Part shown: positions 23,662-35,600 of the stretch, in pieces
How the letters are laid out: each line of letters starts with the position of its first letter
Numbering within the stretch: position 1 is the first letter of the stretch
Made by a program: the position numbers and the translations under genes
The notes under the pieces: model-generated
The model's database searches: none
The model's input: the letters and a program-made list of their open reading frames with translations, nothing else
What the model was told of the DNA's origin: nothing
Assembly: GCF_954871325.1 (NCBI RefSeq)
Contig: NC_088777.1
Span: forward strand, 22,421,366-22,485,365
Direction of reading: 5' to 3'
Length of the DNA stretch: 64,000 nt
Origin: Gordionus sp. m RMFG-2023
Lineage: Eukaryota; Nematomorpha; Gordioida; Chordodea; Parachordodidae

Positions 23662-26185
23662 ACAGGAACATTATAATTAATTGATTTAATCCATCTTAAA
23701 ATAATAATTTGTCTGTTGGTCAATTTGGATTCACAATCTTTATTTATTTCATCTTCGTAATTGGTGTCAATATTTGCTATAAATTTGTTCAAGATATTTT
23801 TGAAGGCGTTAATCCATGTACATCCTAAAAACATTTTTTCTTGATTATACAACCACTGCTTGTAAATATTTTGTTAAACCTTCATAAATTACTTAGAGAG
23901 TCGTCCCGATGATCTTAATTAAGTTTCCGTCGTAAGCTGTAAGTTGCAGCTTGGATTTTTTAATTTCTCTTATGCCAATTTTCTTAGCTATTTCATGAGG
24001 TAAGATGATAAATTTTGATCCTGTGTCGACTTCCATTGTTGTAGTAACATCACTTAATTTTAAGGTAGTCATAAAAGCATTATCATTATCCGCGATCTCG
24101 GTTATGTTGTTGATGTTAAGACCATTATCATTATTGTCTTTGGCAGTACGAACTTTGTCTTCAACAATTTCTTCAATATTCATGTTGCAATTGTTGTTAT
24201 ATTGATTCTGGTCATTATATTGTATTTGCTTTCTCTGATTGTAATCAATGACACCTGTTGTTTCCTCCATAGTTATTTGAATTGTTATTATAGGATCGGT
24301 GATTGTTGCGATTTTGATCATCGTATTGAATCTGTTATCTGTTTCCTCTGATTATTATTACACCACGTGTTGTTTCTACCGTAGTTATTTGAGTTATTGT
24401 TTTTAGAATAATTGTTGTTATTGCGCCTGGTATGGGACTGAACAAAGAGACGCTTGTTTAAAGAAAGATAGATGACAGACTCGATATAAAAAAAAATTTT
24501 CGTTTGTCCTTCCTCGAAATTGAATGGTATTTTAGACAAGAATACTTGTATGGAAAATTTTGTACTCACATATGTATGAAAAATTTTGTAATCACATTTT
24601 TTTACAGTCAAAAAGGTTTTTAAAGGCTTTTTAATTTTTTTTTGTGTAACATTTAAATTAAGTTTAATTTTTAATAACAATGATTAGTATTTTAAAGTAA
24701 TACATACCAGGCCTGTTGTAATATAATAATTAAATTTTAAACCATTATTATTAAATATTATTATATTATATCAACTAGCCCATATATAGTGTAATTTATA
24801 CCTTTCTAAGTTAAGGGTATAATTTCGAAAAAAAAAACTATTATGGATAGCTATTTTGACCCCACCACATTAGTCTATATATAGAGTAATTTAAACCTTT
24901 CTTATATCTTTCTAAGCTAAGGGTTTAATTACGACAAAAAATTATTATGGATAGGTATTTTGACCCCTCCCAACTCATTTTATTTGATTTGTTGGCATAC
25001 TAATTATTGTTATTAAATTCTTTCTCCCTGATATCGACTTCTCAATGTTATTTTTCCATGATAACATCGCTTTCATACATAATTTTTTTTATTTTAAGTG
25101 GTGCATTGTTATATTATTGGAAAATAATTCAATTGATATGTAAATCTTTATTTTTTAATGTAAGGTGTTAATTTCACATTATATTTTGACTTTGCTTGTC
25201 AATTTAAATGCTTTTTATTTTGAGGCGTCAATTCAACATCTTACCGATTAATTTATATATGACTGTATTATACATACAAGATGATTATTGAATTTTAAGG
25301 AAAATAAAAAATTAAATTCCTATATATTATCAAAATAATACCGACTCAAAACTCAACGTTAGTGCAACCTCGCCCCTAATTGCATCAGTTTCGATATCAG
25401 TTTCATATAATTCTTTACCTATCTTTATGATATCATCTAAAATGAGTGAATCTTTAATTCTGTACTTTATTTCTTTAGACAAGCTTGACACCTTTATTTT
25501 CTCTATAACCCTGTTGTGTCCAACAAAGTTGCAATTCATGTTGAGCTGACAAATTCGGGTGATCCACTCTAAAAAACTTTCGTTCTCCTTTTGGACATCT
25601 TTTTACAATTTCTTAAGATCGGCCAAAGTGCATATAGATTGTAGTTTAATAGAGATGGCATCTGGTAAATTTTGGAGTAAGATAATGGCATTATCGTCAT
25701 CTTTACTATTATTTATTCTTGAAAATAAGTTCAATTGTAGTTATAAATGCATCAAATATTTCGTATATATTTAGGAAACTCACATTGATATAATACAGTG
25801 TCATTTGAAACAGTGGGTTTTTTATTATCTACCATATTTAAGTAATTATGAAAAAAAAATTCTCTTTGCTATATTTTTTTTAGAAAAAAGAAATAATTAA
25901 TATGAAATTCATCCTTAAGTTTTAATAAAATTTTAATTTATAAAAGATAGCCGCTGCCACCATGTTAAGGCAGGCAGGGAGTAAGACATTAAATAAAAAG
26001 TTTATATAAATTTAATTTTAATTTATTTTTTTAAAAACTTTAACTACTGAATCTAATAAATTTTACATCTATATATATGTTATAAAATTCAATTTAACAA
26101 TTTGTTTAATCGGTTAATATAGTCCGAGGTAAATATTAAGTTAATAAACAGTTGAAAAAAAAATAATATAATTTACAGTTCCGAT
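23662..26185 (-). mobile_element. Ty3/gypsy LTR retrotransposon fossil B3
   Basis: Minus-strand fossil. Its 5' LTR begins at 25964 and runs rightward beyond the MITE insertion at 26186. The primer-binding site (25951-25963) reads TGGTGGCAGCGGC on the minus strand. Gag sequence lies at about 25900-25330 and again at 24680-24320, and protease and linker at about 24200-23662. The stretch 24690-25320 between the gag parts is foreign. The rest of pol is missing. About ten or more breaks; old. It stands back to back with the 3' LTR of B1. Confidence 0.75.
24690..25320. other. Foreign AT-rich stretch inside B3, with a tandem duplication
   Basis: A block of about 90 bp is present twice (about 24778-24862 and 24885-24978). 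It runs from CATATATAGTGTAATTTA to ATTATGGATAGCTATTTTGA and has a few substitutions and one 12-bp length difference. No coding frame or transposon end could be fixed. Confidence 0.6.
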
Positions 26186-26408
26186 TAGTGTTGTTAAACG
26201 GCTCGATTTGGGCCGATTCTTAAAAACGGCTAACTCAACATAATAGCCAGGAAAATATTGCCTAAGCGTCAAAATTTCGCTAATAGATGTTCAATCCTAT
26301 GTGCCATCTATGAGCAAAATTTTTAGGCTTGCATAATATTTTTATGGATAAAATATTGAGTTAGCCGTATTTAAAAATCGGCTCAAATTGAGCCGTTTAA
26401 CAACACTA
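26186..26408. mobile_element. Foldback MITE (223 bp), 8-bp TSD
   Basis: Long inverted ends, TAGTGTTGTTAAACGGCTC on the left and its complement on the right, pair over roughly 50 bp including an internal GGCTAACTCAA stretch. The 8-bp target duplication GTTCCGAT is exact (26178-26185 and 26409-26416). It has no coding capacity. TSD length points to hAT or a related group. It sits in the LTR of B3 and is therefore younger than B3. Confidence 0.93.
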
Positions 26409-26416
26409 GTTCCGAT

Positions 26417-27562
26417 GTTTAAAATGTTTATGATAGGGCTCATGCCACTTCGTATAAATAAATAATATTAAATTATTTCTTTTATTCTTTTAAGGATAAT
26501 AGTCCTGATTTTTGTATGAAAATTTAAGGACAATATCATGTAAAATTAAGGAATATTTAAATATATGCTATTTATTTTCATTATTTGTACTAAATAATTT
26601 TGTTATTCGTAAAATATAAATCAAATAAAATGATTCACCAACATGAACCGTTATAGATTTTTTGGTTTGAAATGAGAGAGCCAAATCATCATATATACTT
26701 TCGAACCTAATAACAGTGTTTGAGATGAGATTATATTTATTTAATGATTGAAATAATTTAAAATACGTTTAAAAAAATTAGTATAAATTGATATAGAGCC
26801 ATGCAAAGTAATTATTTACAACCTGAGCCCGATTTTAAATTTTTATGTCAGAGCCCAACCCCCCCCCCCCCCCCGATTAAAAAAGATTGGAATTAAGTTA
26901 AATATTATAATATATAAGGAAATGATAAAATTATGTGTATTGCCACCTTAAATAAGTATATTTAACCCCCAATTCTTTAAATATAAATATCTAGGACTTA
27001 AAACAAAATTATTACATGAAAATATTTCGTAACTGTTATAACAGATTAATATTCTAGATTTTATGTGCCTAAATGTAGAATATTTTATTTAACCTGATAG
27101 AATATAATGATGTAAGTAATAAGCACAATACAAATCACAATCACAGTAAATTGCTAATTTGGGAAATGGAATTTATGTAAATGAATAAGTGAAATGTGTT
27201 AGATGAAAGATCACATGTGATTCTGATTGAGATTTCGATGAAAAAAAAATGATTATTTAAGATATTTAGAATATTTATTTATGATCGGGCTGCCTTTTAC
27301 AACCCGACCCTAGGCCGAGAAAAAAGTATTGTCCAATCCGAGGTTTGGTCGAATCGGGCTTCTGACAGCCGGCTATATATATGTAGTTATTGCATTCCTT
27401 AATTTGTAATTTCTTATTCATGTTTTATAATTAAAATATTTTATTTAATTTTTGTTTGGTTTTATCTTTAAGTTTTTAAAATATGTTTGTTTGGTTTGTA
27501 AAATAATCAGATTGATAAAAATAAAATATATTATTATTAATTTTAAAAAATCCAATAAAAAC
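26417..27562. other. No gene seen; AT-rich spacer
   Basis: Contains a C-run at about 26860-26875 and a GC-richer patch at 27283-27370 (CGGGCTGCC, CCCGACCC, GGCCGAG, CGGGCTTCTG). These could be the ends of a decayed hAT MITE, but the flanking 8-mers do not match. Confidence 0.4.
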
Positions 27563-28535
27563 CAAGCATGTGAACCCGAACCCTGGTATTTTGGCTGTAC
27601 CCGAACCAGAACTCTTCTTAAAAGTAAAATGTTCAAAGGTTCTAGGTGTCAAAAAAAATATATTAAAATTTTTAAAATATATTAAAATTTTTAAAATATT
27701 TTTAATATTTTTACCTTTAAATTCATGAAAAATAAATTAAATTTTTTTTTTAAATCAATATTTTTATCTTTTTCCATTATCAAAATTTTTTGGTTTTATA
27801 CTTCCATTTTATCGGTAATATCTTGTTTAATTTATATCAATTTTTGAATGTGATATGTGTGAATTTTGTAGGTTAGGTAATAAGGTTTTATTATAAATGA
27901 TAATTTTATAATATGCTGTATAATAGTAATACATTGCTTATCTTGTTTTATATCAATTTTAGTAAGTGATACTGGGAATTTTGTAGCAGGCGCGTAACCA
28001 AACCCCCCCCCCCCATTGCAAATTTATCTGACTTGTAAATACAATTTAAGGTAATAAAAAAATTTCCCCCTAAACAATATATTACGAATTTGAGTGAAAA
28101 ATTAGTATTAATAACTTTAATATAGATAATTCAAAATTTTTAGGAAAATGTATTTTTATAAAAAAAGTGAAACCCAAGATTATTTAATATAGCCAAAGTC
28201 CTACAATACGTGGACCTAAAAATCTCCAATAAAATATATGGAGGGGGGGGGGGGCAACCTAATAATGCCCCTACCTTAATAAAATCTCTGATACGCTTAT
28301 GTGTCTAGGTATTATTATTTTATTATAAATGATGTAAAACATTTAAAATATAAATAAATTTTTAAATTTTTTACTAGTTAATTATGCTTGTCTATTAATA
28401 CTAAGTATTAAAAAAATTGTGTAATTTTAAGTCAATATTCTTTATGATCTCCAAACCCTGAACCCGGACTTGAACCTCTTTTTAAAATTTTATTCCTGAA
28501 CCTGGACTCTTTTTTTGTCGAAGGGTTCACCCCTG
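27563..28535. mobile_element. GAACCC-type hAT MITE (973 bp with nested insert)
   Basis: It starts CAAGCATGTGAACCC and ends GGGTTCACCCCTG, with an exact 8-bp duplication ATAAAAAC (27555-27562 and 28536-28543). Its left 390 bp align with 640-975. Its right end aligns with the end of the hAT transposase fragment at 8460-9174. It thus looks like an internal-deletion derivative of that hAT family. A second MITE (27987-28301) is nested in it; without it the element is about 658 bp. Confidence 0.9.
27987..28301. mobile_element. Small hAT-like MITE (315 bp) nested in another MITE
   Basis: Its ends, CAGGCGCGTAACCA and GATACGCTTATG, resemble the CATAGGCGTAACCAGG terminus of the element at 29366. It has C/G runs just inside each end (28004-28014 and 28243-28253). 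The flanks (TTTTGTAG on the left, TGTCTAGG on the right) match only partly. The host MITE reads GTAGGTTAGGTAATAAG at the equivalent place in its own sequence (27869), which supports the insertion point. Confidence 0.7.
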
Positions 28536-28747
28536 ATAAAAACCGTAATAAACCAAATAACCGATATAAATTTAGAACCAAAATGAACTGATATAAATTT
28601 ATTCAAAAATAGCCAAAATGGATATAAACTTTTTAAAATAAAAAACCGGAATTGAACTGAATTGTTATACCTAACGGTTCGGCATCCTAATTATATGTAT
28701 AATTACACCAAGGGGTCTGTAAATAGTTAGTTTTTAATCTTTTCACT

Positions 28748-29365
28748 TGTCACATTTAGTGAGGAATTGAATTTTAAATGTAATTAAGATTAGCCAAGAT
28801 TTATATTTTTCTATTTAGATCTATAAATTATATTTTTGTCAAATTCCTATGTTGTGATTATGAATTAAGGGAAAGAGGTTATTGGATGGGGGTAGATACT
28901 TCGATTGTAATCCTACATGATATGTGGACCTGGGAGCACTTGGTCAGAACCACAATCATCATTCGGGATATGGAGCGTTAGCTAGTAAGTGGAGAGCGTT
29001 GGCACAGAAATATACAGTAGTGATACCAGCAGTCCGAGCCTTGGAACAATCTGGAAGCCTGATTAAATCAAGAAGAGAGTGCGGATCTACGGGACATCGA
29101 TGATGGTGCCCCAGGGAGCATGAAGGCCGTCAACGCAAGAACAGCGCATGGGAGCGCAGAGGCAAAGATAAGTGGATGCGCCTGATGAAAAACAGGTTCA
29201 CCATCGTTACGACTATTGAGAGTGGAAGATTAGAAATATCCAGAAATACTGAGACCTCAAGGATTGGATAAAGAGGGGATATGTCACAGTTAGTGAGGAT
29301 GAATTTTAAATGTAATCTGATTCATATTTTTCTATTTAGTATTTTAAATCATATATTTGTGAAAT
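28748..29365 (+). mobile_element. LTR-element relic with short interior
   Basis: Two related starts, TGTCACATTTAGTGAGG (28748) and TGTCACAGTTAGTGAGG (29287), are followed by alike AT-rich sequence. This looks like a pair of LTRs. The second is preceded by a purine tract AAGAGGGGATA. Between them lies about 420 bp of GC-richer sequence with no clear domain. The second LTR continues beyond the hAT insertion (29366-30547) to about 30900. It is a much reduced, old element with several breaks; family is probably gypsy but is unproven. Confidence 0.55.
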
Positions 29366-30547
29366 CATAGGCGTAACCAGGGGGGGGGATCCCCCCTTTA
29401 GAAATTTAACACTTTTTGTGAATATCATTTTAAGCTAATAAAAAATATCCCCCTTAGTCCTCTCCCCACTCCCTGACCCTCAAAAATGTATGCATATATC
29501 TTAAACAATAATTTGAAAGAAAGAATGTAAAAGTTGATATATTTTTATAAAACTATTCATCATAATTTATACATTTTTGGAAAAAAGCATTTATATATTT
29601 AAAGTGAACCAAAAATGTTTTTTAATAAATGGAATGTAAGCCAAAGATAAGTCTTAAGACAAAAGTGTAATGTATTTTAATTATTAATTATAGATCCATA
29701 AAATTACTAAATAATATAATATATCAAATATAATATTTTAATTTATTTATCTTAATAAAAGTAAAATATAATTATAAAACTATTGATAAAATTAAATCAT
29801 AAATTAAATAAAAAAATTAAAGCACAATACAAACAGTGGAATATTATATGTCGTAGATTAACAGTATATCTAATTTTATCAATTATCATATGACAATCAA
29901 GTAATTTTTACCAATATAGCGAATTATATATTTTCAGAAAACTATAAAATATTGATAAGGACATCAGAAAATATCTTTTAAAGACATTGTGGGATGAATA
30001 ATATGAAGATTTATTTTTAATATCATTTTTTATTTAAATAAATAGATGGCGTAAAATAATTGAATGCAAATTGTTGCTATATTTATTATCAAGAGCATTG
30101 ATTATTAAAATTTGTTAAAATATTAACTGTAATATATTATCTAACTGTCAAATATGTCTGTAAAAGTGGAATTTTACCTAGTTTTTTGTAACTATTTTTA
30201 TATAATAGAGTAATATCAACTATATGACTACTTACTTTTTATAAATAAATTTCTTATACTTGTTTGGAATAAATTATTACCTTGCTATTATATTAATGTA
30301 TATACAAGTAATTCATTATATTTTATATAAACTAATGAAAATATATTCCATATTTGTTCCAAGCTTTTTAATGTTAAAATTAACCTCCTATCTTGGACAA
30401 AATATTTTATAACAATATATAGACTAAGGTAACCCGGACGAAGTCCGGGCAAAAGCGGGCCGAAGGCCCGCCATAAGGGGTCTGGGGACGAAGCCCCCAG
30501 TAATTTTTTAATTCCCCCACCTTAGGAAAATCCTGGTTACGCCTATG
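29366..30547. mobile_element. hAT-type non-autonomous element (1182 bp)
   Basis: A perfect 16-bp terminal inverted repeat CATAGGCGTAACCAGG is present at both ends, with an exact 8-bp duplication TGTGAAAT (29358-29365 and 30548-30555). A stretch of about 270 bp (29980-30260) also occurs in the element at 55075-57082 (56255-56520), so the two are family members. There is no transposase frame. A cluster of three hairpins with identical loops lies near the right end. Confidence 0.94.
30430..30502. repeat. Three consecutive hairpins with CGAA loops
   Basis: The GC-rich palindromes CCCGGACGAAGTCCGGG, GCGGGCCGAAGGCCCGC and CTGGGGACGAAGCCCCCAG follow one another. Each has CGAA at its centre. On the opposite strand the loops read TTCG, the ultra-stable tetraloop in RNA. 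One hairpin of the same design (GGGGGGCTTCGCCCCCC) lies at 55128-55144 in the related element. Confidence 0.9.
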
Positions 30548-30555
30548 TGTGAAAT

Positions 30556-31785
30556 CATCATGTATTTATATTATGATGTTATATTTTTAGATTTATAAAT
30601 TCAATTTTTGTGAAATCATCTTGTATTTTGATTTTTGAGTTATTTATTTATATAGTTATATTTTTAGTGATAAAGATAATTTTTCAGCATGATTTGTGGT
30701 TTATAATTTTAAATAAATGTATTTTTAAATTGTTATTTTTTTTTACAATTAGGAGTTCCCAAAATGGAAGCGAATAGTAATGATTATTATTCAATTTTTT
30801 CTAGTGTTTAAATCCTTGTAATGTTTATAATTATTTTTGGATTCATATTTGAAAATAAATTAATATTGGAATTATTTTGATTGAAATTTGATTATTATTC
30901 TTTCTCCATAAATTTCGTCTTCAAATAAGCGGTCACAACTACACATACCCATGATTTTAAGAAAAATATTATCAGCCCATCTATTTAACAAATTTGTTTA
31001 ACTGCCCTACCATAATGTTTAAAAATTTTTAATTTCTTGATTTGAATCTTTATTTATTTTAATCAGATACACTGATGCCATCTTTTTAAATGATACTATC
31101 AATGTGTGTTATGAAAAAAGCAAAGATTTTGCATCAACATTATATTAAATTAAATTAAAAAAGTAATATATAAAGATTAACAGCACCTTTTCTTTTCTTT
31201 TTATCAGTTTAGTTATTTTTATATTAATTTCTTCTTTTTTTTATGAAGATTTATTATCATTTGAGTTATATTAGTTAGAAATTTAAGTATCCGCCAATAC
31301 TGAGTATTGATGGTCCTTTGATTTAAATATTTTTACTTAAAATGTAAAATACAGTTTAAGAAAAATAATTTTAATAACTATAAGCTGATGAGGATATTTC
31401 AATTTCACCAACCCATTTTTTTTATTTTCTCAAAGTTATAGGCCATAAATGAGATAAAACCCGCCTATTGCAAGAAATGGCAACAATTACCATTGCTGAA
31501 TTTACCCTTTGTAATATTTTAAGCCCATCAGAGGATTTAAATCTTATATTTTCAAACCTGGTTTATATTTCCTAAAAATTTTAATCTTAGGTCAGCATCG
31601 ATTTTTAAAATTTGTTCACTATAAATCTGGGTATTTTTTGTAAATACTTGAAAATTTGAGGTTGAAAAGAATGTTTAAATTATTCAGCATATTTTAAAAA
31701 AATCTGACCAGTGTAGGATATGTATGATTTTTAAATATCCAGTGTTTATTAAATATATCATAATTTCTAGGTTATAAATATATTA
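30556..31785. other. No gene seen; LTR remnant, then AT-rich spacer
   Basis: The first 350 bp continue the interrupted LTR-like repeat (TTGTGAAATCAT, ATTTTTAGATTTATAAATT). The rest, to the piggyBac end, shows no domain, repeat end or long frame. Confidence 0.45.
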
Positions 31786-32699
31786 TTAACCCTTTAATAC
31801 TCTGGTGGGGTATATGAAACCCTAGGAATTCTAGAAATGATATTATATAAAAACGGTTAAGTATTAAGATCTGGATTCTTCAGTAGCTTCATCAAATATA
31901 TCTTAGAATCTATATTTCAAATTTCATATATTTTGGTTGAGTAGTTTTTAAGATATAATCAATTTGTGACTGATTGGGGTTTTTGAGACCCCACCAGAGT
32001 AAATTTGTAATTTTTTAAGAAATTTTTTTTTTAAAAAATTATAAATATATACTACTATATTATAAAATTTATTAAAACAATATTTAAATATCTTATATTT
32101 TAAATGAGATATATGAAAAAGAAAACGTAAAGATTTTCTCTGGTGGAGTTATTTATTTTTATTTTTAGCTGACTCATTTCTCAAATTATTTTTATCATTT
32201 ATAATAATTTTTGCAGATTCTGAAACTAAACATATAATTATTTAAGATGTAATATCATTTTATTTGAGGTGATTATGACAATATAATTAATAGTGAGTGT
32301 TGTAATAATTAGAATGTTATTATTTGTGTTTGCATTTAATTAATTAGTTGTTTATATAAATTTTAATAGTTACGTAAAATAGTTTTTTTTATATATAAAG
32401 TAAGTAAATATTTAGAGTTCATGTAAAATTTGAATGTGAATATGACGAGATTATATGAATTTTATTAGTATAAATATAAAGAAAAAAATATATAATATGA
32501 AGAAGAAATTTTTATAAATTTTAGTTGACTTTAATTTTTATTTTGCTTTTTAATTTTTGTTACTTTCTCCTTTTACGTTAATTTATAATTTATTAAATTA
32601 CAATTAATATTATTTAATAAAGTATTAGTATTTAATTCTATTTATTCTATGTTATTTGTATTCTCTGAATTCTCATATCTAACAGTAAGGATGAAGATT

Positions 32700-35600
32700 A
32701 TATAAAAATTAACTCAATAATTCGATATAAATTACTTGATAGATTTTGTAAACTATATAAACTTGGAAATTTATTGTACTTACCAGTTAAAAATATTTTT
32801 AAAATAAATTTATTAAATAAAAGTTTTATTATCACTTTCTTAATTTTGTTCTTCTCCCTGCCAACCTTAACATGGTGGCAGCGGCTATCTTTGTAAATTT
32901 CTTTGTAAATTAAAATTGTATTAAAATATAATTTCATATTTCTAAAAATAAAATAATTAAATTATATAAAAAAAAAAACAAGAATAAATTTTTTTTCAAT
33001 TAATTAAATATGATGGAAGATAAAAAAAAATAATGTTTCTAATGATACTATGTCATATAAATACGAATTTCCTAAATATATCGATATATATTTAACCAAA
33101 ATTGAACATACATATTTTTAAAAAAAATAACAGCACAGATGAGGATAACGCCACGACCTACTTCATAATTTACCTGATGACGTATTTTCAAAATTACAAT
33201 CGATATGCACTGAGTCCGACAAGAAATCGTCGATACTCATCAACAAACTTAGAATATTAGAGCCTTCCAAGATTCGAAACAAAAAAATTTGCGAATTCAA
33301 TGCAGCGGTTCAAAAAGAGAGAGAAAGTTTTTAAGATTGGGTTACCCGTATTTGTCAACTCAGTATGGACTGCAACTTTATCGGCTACGACAGGGTTTTA
33401 GAAAAAATAAAGGAGGAAATTAAATACAGAATTAAAGATTTACTCATTTTAGATGACATTATAAAGGTAGGCAAAGAATTAGACGAAACTGACATCGAAA
33501 CATCTATACATAAGATTGTTATCAAAGAAAATACACACTCCGATCTAAAACATTTGGAGGGAGCAAGACAAGGTAAGAAAGTTTATGAACTAAAACCAAC
33601 TAATATTAGTTATGACAACACCCACATGATGCCATATCTTGAGAGCAACAGATATCATGATAATAATTACAGCCATCAGTTTAGACAACCATGGCAGATG
33701 CGACCATATTATGGCAACATAAGATTCAACAACCAAAATAACTATCATTTTCCAAGACGAAATTATGATAGAATCCTAGACACCAAATACCTTATTCAAA
33801 TAAAATTAATACAGTTGATATAGAAGAGATCGAAGACAACAAAATCATATCAATCGATAAGAAAGATTATAAATTATTAAATATTGATATAAATAACGTA
33901 GAAAACGAAGTACAAAATGTCAAAGATGACGCATACATGGTGAACATCAAAATAAATAACATCTTGGGTAGGGCACGAAATTCACAATTCTACCAAAGTA
34001 TATGATTGAGAAAGTAGGCATAAAAAACATTACGAAGTCCAACATTCAGTTATCTGGTTACGACGGCCACGACTAAATGTAGAATACGAAGGAAGTTCTC
34101 AAATTTTAGATGCATTGATAGTAAACAGTAACAAGATGCCTTTATTAGGAAGATCTTGGTTGATTTTAAAAACATACTTGAAAAATTCATAGGCTTAATT
34201 AACACGGATTATAAAGATGATTTGGCGGAATTAATATCCAATTGTAAGTCTAAATTAAATAATAAACCTGTCATAAAAACGCAATTCAGAATACGACTAA
34301 AGTCAAATGCTAAGCCAAAAATTATACCACCGAGAAGGATACCTTATTCTAGAGTAGATATTATAACTAAAGAATTAAATACCTGGCTGGAAAACAAGAT
34401 CATCGAGCAGGTAAAAGACGTTAGATGGGCGAGTCCATTCACACCAGTTTTTAAAAACAATGGGAGTCTCAGATTGTGCGCCGACTTTAAAGATACAGTT
34501 AACCCAGCGCTTGAAGATTTCAAATACCCTATACCTAGAATTAACGATTTGATTGCCAAGTTAGCTGGAGGAAAAAATTTTAGTAAAATTGATTTCAAAC
34601 AAGACTTCCTGCAAATTCCTATTCACAAAGACTCTAGAGATTTGCTAACTATATCCACGCATAAAGGATACTTCAGATTCATGAGACTTCCGTTCGGACT
34701 GAAAACATCTTCAGCCATATTCCAACAGACTATGGAACATATTTTCGGAGATTTAAAAGATGTTATATTCTACATTGACGGCTTGTTAATTACAAGTGAT
34801 AACGATGAGATACATTTGTAGAACATTAAAAAAGTATTCGAAAAGATCATCAAGTATGGATTAACCCTCAATTTCGACAAAAGTTTATTCCTGCAAGATA
34901 AAATACGCTTTTTGGGACATGATATAGACAAACATGGTATACATCCCAACGATGATAAAATAAATGCAATTATGGATATGCCGGAACCAAAAAATTCAGA
35001 AGAATTATCTACCTTCTTAGGCATGGCGAGCTATTACCGTAAATTTTTAAACAGTTTTGCGGACCTGGCAGATCCACTATATAAAATAATCAACAAAGAT
35101 AAATGGTCTTGGGATACCGAACATCAAGAATTCTATAAAGGATTAAAAATTTTAATCAGTCAACCTCCCACATTGAACTTTTTCAATCCTGATTTACCCA
35201 TAGGTACAGCCGCGGATGCATCTAAACGCGGTTTGGGAGCTATTTTATTTCACTTAGAAGGGGACGGCAAAGAAAAGCCGATAGCTTTTTCCTCAAGATA
35301 CTTAATTAAATCCGAAGAAATTACACTAACATTGAACGCGAAGCGTTGTCGATTATTTTTGCAATGAAAAGATTTCAAGAATATCTTATCGGAACTAAAT
35401 TTACAATCATCACCGATCACAATCCGTTGATTTATATATTTTCCAAAGGTTTAAAAGAAAATTCACCTATCTCGAGGTTGCAAAAGTGGAATATTGCAAT
35501 GGGAGCTTACGATTTCGAAATACGACATAGAGAAGGTAAACACAACATGATGCCAGATTGTTTGTCCAGATTGCCATTAACACCTTCAGAAGAAGAAATA

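Noticed and set aside
26849-27368. Possible hAT MITE with CAGAGCCC and GGGCTTCTG ends
   Set aside because: The ends pair poorly and the flanking 8-mers (TTTTATGT and ACAGCCGG) do not match.
28250-28256. Poly-G/poly-C runs (also near 6850, 26865, 29380, 44935, 52475, 53015, 57060) as G-quadruplex signals
   Set aside because: Most sit just inside transposon ends and are probably slippage products. A few may be assembly-sensitive. There is no regular four-tract pattern.
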